64,000 bases of DNA, taken from assembly GCA_035550795.1 (NCBI GenBank), contig DASZOL010000111.1, positions 62,001 to 126,000 of the forward strand, written 5' to 3'. This DNA comes from DASRDR01 sp035550795 (GTDB lineage: Bacteria; Methylomirabilota; Methylomirabilia; Rokubacteriales; DASRDR01). Position numbers and translations under genes: made by a program. Within the stretch, counting starts at the first letter, position 1; each line of letters opens with the position of its first letter. The notes beneath the pieces are model-generated. The model was not told where the DNA came from, ran no database searches, and saw only the letters and a list, made by a program, of their open reading frames with translations. This document shows positions 59,686 through 64,000 of this stretch, piece by piece.

Positions 59686-60438
59686 TCAGATCCAGCCGCC
59701 TGCGAACGGGATGACTTGGCCGCAGAAGAAGTCCGACTCGTCGCACGCAAGGAAGACGCAGAGCTTCGCGGACTCCTCGGATCGCGCGAGGCGTCCGGCG
59801 GGGACGTTCCGGACGACCCGTGCGAGCTTCTCCGGGCTTCCCGTCACCTCGGGGCCGAAGTAGGTGGGGTTCTCGACGAAGTTCTGCGCGATGGCGTTGA
59901 CCTGGATGTTGTGGCGCGCGACCTCCCGTCCTGCCGCCCGGGTGAGGCCATTCGTTCCGGCCCGCGCGGCCGAGTACGCGGCGTAGTTCGGCAGACCGGG
60001 GATCGCCACTGCCGACGTGAGGTTGACCACCTTGCCGTACCCCTGCCGCTTCATCACGCGGATCGCGGCGCGGAGGCAGAAGAACGGCTCGTCATACAGA
60101 TGGGCCGTCATGGACCGCCACGTCTCGTCGGAGACCTCGTCCACCGGCCCGCCGACCGGTGGATGGCTCGAGTTGTTGATCAGCACGTCGAGGCGCCCGT
60201 GCCGCTCTGCGACGGCCCGCACGACACGGTTCGCCTCGCCGGAGACCGTGAGGTCGCCCGTCACCACCGTGGCCTCCCGCCCGTGAGCGCGTGCGAGCTC
60301 GAGGGCGGCATGAGCGCGCGTCTCCGTTCGCTCGTGGAGCGCCAGGATGGCGCCCTCCTTCGCGAACTCCTCGGCGCACGCCAGGCCCATGTACTGGCCG
60401 ACGTTGGTGATCAGGACGACCTTGCCGGTGAGCCGCAT
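59686..60438 (-). CDS. probable halohydrin dehalogenase (SDR-like, no cofactor motif)
   Basis: A 250-residue protein of the SDR fold lacking the NAD(P)-binding glycine motif. In place of TGxxxGxG it has T11-NVGQ-Y16-M-G18, the T-x4-(F/Y)-x-G fingerprint of halohydrin dehalogenases. The catalytic triad is S142-x12-Y155-x3-R159 (the Lys of SDRs replaced by Arg), the second fingerprint. The loop after strand 6 (NFVENPTYFGPE, 186-197) resembles the halide-binding loop of HheC (PNYLHSEDSPYFYP). Length equals HheC (254). Known enzymes convert vicinal halohydrins to epoxides, without cofactor. Start ATG 60438 follows a TACGAT by 11 nt. Confidence 0.78.
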   Translation of the reverse strand: MRLTGKVVLITNVGQYMGLACAEEFAKEGAILALHERTETRAHAALELARAHGREATVVTGDLTVSGEANRVVRAVAERHGRLDVLINNSSHPPVGGPVDEVSDETWRSMTAHLYDEPFFCLRAAIRVMKRQGYGKVVNLTSAVAIPGLPNYAAYSAARAGTNGLTRAAGREVARHNIQVNAIAQNFVENPTYFGPEVTGSPEKLARVVRNVPAGRLARSEESAKLCVFLACDESDFFCGQVIPFAGGWI

Positions 60439-60449
60439 GGCGCGCCTGT

Positions 60450-60478
60450 ATCGTACGGGGAAGGCGCGGCCGAGGCAA
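60450..60478 (-). promoter_or_regulatory. promoter of the halohydrin dehalogenase-like gene
   Basis: On the minus strand: TTGCCT (60478-60473), a 17-nt spacer, TACGAT (60455-60450), then 11 nt to the ATG at 60438. Confidence 0.45.
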
Positions 60479-60491
60479 TCCGCAGGGGAGT

Positions 60492-62834
60492 CTAGCGGAC
60501 CGACTCGAACAGGCGGCGGAAGAACGAGCGAACCGCCGCGGCCGGACCGTGGTCGGGGCAGGCATCCCGTGGCTCGGTCGCCGCGAGGAACGCCTCGTGA
60601 ATGACGACCGGGCACCAGGCCGTGGCAAGCTTGCCATTGGCGGCGTCCACGTCGCGGAACGTGATCGACGGGGGCGGCTCGGGCGAGGGGGCCGGGACCA
60701 CGGCCAGCGCGGTGCGCATGAAGTCGGCCCAGATCGGGAGCGCGGCCTGCGCGCCTGAAAGGCGGAGCACGTCCCGCTGGTCGAACCCGACCCACACGAG
60801 CGCGACGAGCCGCGAGGTGTAGCCGACGAACCACGTGTCGCGGCCCTCGTTCGTCGTTCCCGTCTTCCCGGAGACGGTACCCTCCACGCCGAGGGCGCGG
60901 GCCGCCGCGCCGGTGCCGCGGTCGATCACCCCCTGGAGCAGATGGGAGACCAGGAAGGCCTCGTCGGGTCTCAGGCCCGGCATGCGCTCGGTGGGCGGCT
61001 CGCTCACCTCGCCCTCGCGGTCCACCACCGCACGGAGCCCGCTCGGCCGCACCCGCTCCCCGCCGCTCGCGAGGGCGCCGTAGGCGGCGGCCAGCTCGAT
61101 CGGCGTCACCTCGAAGCTCCCGAGCGCCAGTGCCGGCACGGCCTCGAGCGGGCTCGTGAATCCGGCCTCCCGCGCGGAGCGTACGACGGCGTCGTAGCCG
61201 ATGCTGTCGGCCATCCACACGGTCGCGGCATTGAGCGACTGCTCGAGCGCCCGCCGGAGCGTGACCGTTCCCTCGTACCGGTTCTCGTAGTTGCGCGGGG
61301 TCCAGGCGGTGCGACCGGTCCCGATCGTCAGCGGGCGGTCCTCGAGGAGGGAGGTGGGCGTGAAGTTCGGCGGCTCGCCGCGTGGCCCGTGGCCCAGTGC
61401 CGCCAGGTAGACGAAGGGCTTGAAGGCCGAGCCCGGCTGGCGGCGCGCCTGGGTCGCGCGGTTGAACTGGCTCTGTCCGTAGTCGCGCCCCCCGACCATC
61501 GCGCGGATCTCGCCGGTCCGGGGATCCAGCGCGACGATCGCCCCCTGTAGCCGCGCCGCCGGCTGGCTTCGCCGGAGCGCACGGTGCTGGCCCTCCAGGC
61601 GATCGAGCCCCCGCACGAGGGCTGCCTCGGCGGCCCGCTGGAGGACGGGCTGGAGCGTCGTGTAGATCCGGAGGCCGCCCGACGACGCCTCGTCCGCCGG
61701 CTGGATCTGCTCCACCTGCGCCCGCACCCAGTCCGCGAAGTACGGTCCGAGGGCGTTGATGGCGGCGCCCCGCTGGACGACCAGGCGCTCCTGGATGGCC
61801 CCGGCGAGGCGGCGGTCGTCCAGCATGCGCAGCTCGTGCATCCGGTGGAGGAGCATGTTGCGGCGCTCACGGGCGCGCGCGGGGTGGTGGACAGGCGAGT
61901 AGGTGTTCGGTGCGCGGATGATCGCCGCGAGCGTGGCGGCCTCGCCGAGCGTGAGCCGCTCGACGTCCTTCCCGAAGAAGCTCCGTGCCGCCGCCCCGAC
62001 CCCGTAGACGGCATACCCGCCGTGCTGCCCAAGGTAGATGCCGTTCAGATAGGCGGTCAGGATCTCGTCCTTGGAGTAGCGCCGCTCGATCGCGAGAGCG
62101 ATCGCCGCCTCGCGCGCCTTCCGTCCCCAGGTGCGCTTGGGCGTCAGCACGAGGTTCTTCACGAGCTGCTGGGTCAGCGTGCTGCCGCCCTGGGTCAGCT
62201 CCCCGCGGCGGAGGTTGACCCAGACCGCGCGTCCCACGGCCCGCAGGTCCACCCCGGGGTGCTCGAAGAATCGGTGATCCTCCGCCGCCAGCACGGCCTG
62301 GATCAGGTGTCGTGGCACCGTCGCGAGGGGGACCGGATGCCGAAGCTGGTTGGCGGCGCCGCCGAGCCCCGTGAGGGTCTCGGGCTCGAGCTCGATCTCC
62401 TCCAGCGGCTCGCCGGCGGCCGTGGCGAGCTGGCGAATCCGACCGTCCTCCACCACGAGCCGGACCGCCATCGCTGGCCGCGACGAGCCCGGGTCCTGCC
62501 GCGGCTGGAGGTGGAGGTCCCACACGCCGGTCCCGCGGCGGAACTGACCGGGCGCCGCCGGAGGCGCCTGGGTTTCCCGGTAGCCCAGGCGACGCAGGAC
62601 GCCGGGAAGGTCGGCGGCCTCGACCGAGACGCCGGGCGTGAGGGTCTGGCCCGCCGCGTAAATGAGGGCGGCGTCCTCTAGCCGCGATAGGTCGACGCTC
62701 GCCGCCGTGCGCCACGTCCAGATGCCGAAGACCACCGGTGGACCCGTGAGGATGGCGAGGCCAAGCATCGCCAGGAGCCGGCGATGGCGCCGGACGGCGC
62801 TGACCACGGCGGTCAGGCGATCGCGGATGCCCAT
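60492..62834 (-). CDS. mrcB: penicillin-binding protein 1b type (transglycosylase/transpeptidase)
   Basis: A 780-residue bifunctional peptidoglycan synthase: cytoplasmic tail, one membrane helix (about 20-45), a UB2H-like module (about 60-165, with LTPGVSVEAADLPGVLRRLGY), a GT51 domain with catalytic Glu in AAEDHRFFEHPG and GGSTLTQQLVKN, and a transpeptidase domain with S-x-x-K (SAFKPF), S-x-N (SLN) and KTG (SGKTGT). The ATG at 62834 gives a normal cytoplasmic tail; a TTG at 62873 is an alternative. Confidence 0.94.
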   Translation of the reverse strand: MGIRDRLTAVVSAVRRHRRLLAMLGLAILTGPPVVFGIWTWRTAASVDLSRLEDAALIYAAGQTLTPGVSVEAADLPGVLRRLGYRETQAPPAAPGQFRRGTGVWDLHLQPRQDPGSSRPAMAVRLVVEDGRIRQLATAAGEPLEEIELEPETLTGLGGAANQLRHPVPLATVPRHLIQAVLAAEDHRFFEHPGVDLRAVGRAVWVNLRRGELTQGGSTLTQQLVKNLVLTPKRTWGRKAREAAIALAIERRYSKDEILTAYLNGIYLGQHGGYAVYGVGAAARSFFGKDVERLTLGEAATLAAIIRAPNTYSPVHHPARARERRNMLLHRMHELRMLDDRRLAGAIQERLVVQRGAAINALGPYFADWVRAQVEQIQPADEASSGGLRIYTTLQPVLQRAAEAALVRGLDRLEGQHRALRRSQPAARLQGAIVALDPRTGEIRAMVGGRDYGQSQFNRATQARRQPGSAFKPFVYLAALGHGPRGEPPNFTPTSLLEDRPLTIGTGRTAWTPRNYENRYEGTVTLRRALEQSLNAATVWMADSIGYDAVVRSAREAGFTSPLEAVPALALGSFEVTPIELAAAYGALASGGERVRPSGLRAVVDREGEVSEPPTERMPGLRPDEAFLVSHLLQGVIDRGTGAAARALGVEGTVSGKTGTTNEGRDTWFVGYTSRLVALVWVGFDQRDVLRLSGAQAALPIWADFMRTALAVVPAPSPEPPPSITFRDVDAANGKLATAWCPVVIHEAFLAATEPRDACPDHGPAAAVRSFFRRLFESVR

Positions 62835-62947
62835 GATTGCTGCGGGTGACCTGATGATGACGCTCTGCAGCAACCGGCGTGCCGCGCTCCACGATCCGCC
62901 GACGACCGCCGGGTCGCCGCCCCCGGGGTGGTCCCGGCGCCGAGGAG

Positions 62948-62966
62948 TCCCGCCTCTGGCGGGGTC
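62948..62966 (-). terminator. GC hairpin between PBP1b and sorbosone dehydrogenase genes
   Basis: CCCGCC, TCT, GGCGGG forms a 6-bp stem about 50 nt beyond the minus-strand sorbosone dehydrogenase stop. No U-tract, so the terminator role is tentative. Confidence 0.35.
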
Positions 62967-63012
62967 CAGGGACGCCAGGATGTAGCCATTACCGTGTCGG
63001 GCTTACGCGCGC

Positions 63013-64000
63013 TCAGCCAAGCTGGTAAGTGATCCGGTACACGGCACCCAGGGCGTCATCGGACAGGAAAACCGCTCCGTCGGGCGCCACGGCGAGGTCG
63101 ACCGGCCGACCCCAGTAGCGGTTGCCGACGAGCCAGCCCGTGGCGAAGTCCTCGACGACCGGCGTGGCCCCGCCGAGCCGCACCCGGATCACCTTGTAGC
63201 CGACCGGCACCGAGCGGTTCCATGACCCGTGGAGCGCGACGAAAAGGTCGCCGTGGTACTCAGCCGGGAACCGGGCTCCCGTGTAGAAGGCGAGGCCGAG
63301 CGGAGCCGTGTGGGCTTGATAGAGAACGCTCGGGCGTCGCACTGCCTTGCAGTGGTCGCCCCGGCCCAGGTCGGGATCGGGAACCAGTCCCGTCGCCGCC
63401 CAGTGGCAGTATGGCCAGCCGTAGAAGCCGCCCTCCTCGATCCGGGTGACGTACTCGGCGGGGCGGTCCTCCCCGAGCCAGTCGCGCCCGTTGACCGTGG
63501 CCCAGAGATCGGTCGTGCCCGGGCGGAAGGCGATCCCGACCGCGTTGCGCAGACCCGTGGCGAAGGGCGCGCCCCCCCGGCCGTCGGCCTCGTAGCGGAA
63601 GATGGCCGCGCGCTGGCGGTCGCGCTCCTCGCAGCTGTTGCAGGAGGATCCCGTCGATACGTAGAGCCGGCGGTCCGGCCCGATCACGATGCTCCGGCTC
63701 CAGTGGCTGCCCCGCGCGGGAAGGTGCGGCACGATGACCGCCGGGGCGCCGCGGACATGGTGCGTGACCGGGTCGTAGTCGAAGCGCACGACCCGCCCCG
63801 TCTCCGCGACGTAGAGCTGGCCGTCGAGGAACGCCAGGCCGTGCGGGAGGTCGAGGCCTTCCACCACCCGCACGGCGGCGTCAGCGCGGCCGTCCCCGTC
63901 CCGGTCAGGCAGCGCGACGACGCGACCAGCCCGCGGCACCGAGACCAAGAGCGTGCCACGGGGATCGATCACCAGGAAGCGGGGATGCCCGAGGTCGCGG
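63013..64000 (-). CDS. PQQ-dependent sugar/sorbosone dehydrogenase family protein, partial
   Basis: The 3' part (at least 329 residues) of a six-bladed beta-propeller protein. Blade motifs include LPHGLAFLDGQLYVAETGRV, SGSSCNSCEERDRQ (a cysteine pair) and YGWPYCHW, with the C-terminal GRPVDLAVAPDGAVFLSDD. The frame runs off the window edge at 64000, so the N-terminus, including any signal peptide, is missing. Relatives oxidise aldoses or sorbosone with PQQ in the periplasm. Confidence 0.87.
   Translation of the reverse strand, partial: RDLGHPRFLVIDPRGTLLVSVPRAGRVVALPDRDGDGRADAAVRVVEGLDLPHGLAFLDGQLYVAETGRVVRFDYDPVTHHVRGAPAVIVPHLPARGSHWSRSIVIGPDRRLYVSTGSSCNSCEERDRQRAAIFRYEADGRGGAPFATGLRNAVGIAFRPGTTDLWATVNGRDWLGEDRPAEYVTRIEEGGFYGWPYCHWAATGLVPDPDLGRGDHCKAVRRPSVLYQAHTAPLGLAFYTGARFPAEYHGDLFVALHGSWNRSVPVGYKVIRVRLGGATPVVEDFATGWLVGNRYWGRPVDLAVAPDGAVFLSDDALGAVYRITYQLG

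Noticed and set aside
1..64000. tRNA genes, CRISPR arrays, integrase or transposase genes
   Set aside because: No T-arm consensus, spaced direct repeats of array type, or recombinase motifs were found on reading either strand. A covariance search would be needed to exclude a divergent tRNA.

Overview
The window is GC-rich (roughly 70% by eye) and densely packed, with about 61 protein genes, many overlapping by 1-4 nt, and no tRNA, rRNA, CRISPR array, intact insertion sequence or phage gene that I could see. Lipoproteins with clear lipoboxes, a YdbH/YdbL-type outer-membrane lipid module, a PBP1b-type transpeptidase and several Tat/Sec signals indicate a diderm bacterium. Gene content (many acyl-CoA dehydrogenases and ligases, RidA and SDR proteins, DUF2848, sorbosone dehydrogenase, GlgE pathway) is what one meets in uncultured soil lineages such as Candidatus Rokubacteria/Methylomirabilota or high-GC deltaproteobacterial relatives. 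The lineage is an inference and cannot be fixed from this text alone.

Layout. 1-9.2 kb (+): non-catalytic M16 peptidase subunit, unknown secreted protein, thioredoxin-like protein, acyl-CoA ligase, pseudo-receiver/Fis regulator, citrate synthase, a DapF homologue with both catalytic cysteines changed to serine, class V aminotransferase and an ACAD10-type phosphotransferase, facing an acyl-CoA dehydrogenase across a perfect 20-bp palindrome. 11-17.6 kb: membrane adenylate cyclase, two LysM lipoproteins (one a polysaccharide deacetylase), HD-GYP protein, small unknown genes, metal-receptor-fold binding protein. 17.5-28.4 kb: two RidA domains in one frame split by an amber codon, MFS transporter, Nudix hydrolase, cytochrome c, DinB, membrane proteins, GT-C glycosyltransferase plus methyltransferase, threonine dehydratase, acyl-CoA ligase, PNPOx protein. 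28.9-37.8 kb: GAF-histidine kinase-receiver hybrid, amidohydrolase, acyl-CoA dehydrogenase, YdbH-like protein with two YdbL-like lipoproteins, HAD phosphatase. 37.9-50.6 kb (-): a nine-gene array carrying the trehalose to alpha-glucan (GlgE) pathway. 50.9-64 kb: SDRs, RidA, acyl-CoA dehydrogenase, inositol-phosphatase-like enzyme, cyclic-nucleotide-binding membrane protein, epoxide hydrolase, DUF2848, a DsrE2-TusA-rhodanese/MBL sulfur set, a probable halohydrin dehalogenase, PBP1b and a partial sorbosone dehydrogenase.

How the genes work together. OtsB, TreT, TreS, maltokinase, GlgM and GlgE can interconvert trehalose-6-phosphate, trehalose, maltose, maltose-1-phosphate and alpha-1,4-glucan. 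The transcription unit probably starts at otsB, where an extended -10 promoter is preceded by a 12-bp-arm inverted repeat flanked by 8-bp direct repeats. The adenylate cyclase could feed the cyclic-nucleotide-binding membrane protein. The rhodanese/MBL, TusA and DsrE2 proteins form a persulfide-handling relay.

The most notable points: (1) the short-chain dehydrogenase-like protein at 59686-60438 carries both diagnostic fingerprints of halohydrin dehalogenases and has an epoxide hydrolase 3 kb away; (2) the Ser/Ser DapF homologue; (3) a repeated promoter architecture in which a -10 hexamer ends exactly 6-7 nt before a start codon, indicating frequent leaderless transcripts; (4) the direct-repeat-flanked palindrome upstream of the trehalose/glucan operon; (5) an amber codon separating two in-frame RidA domains.
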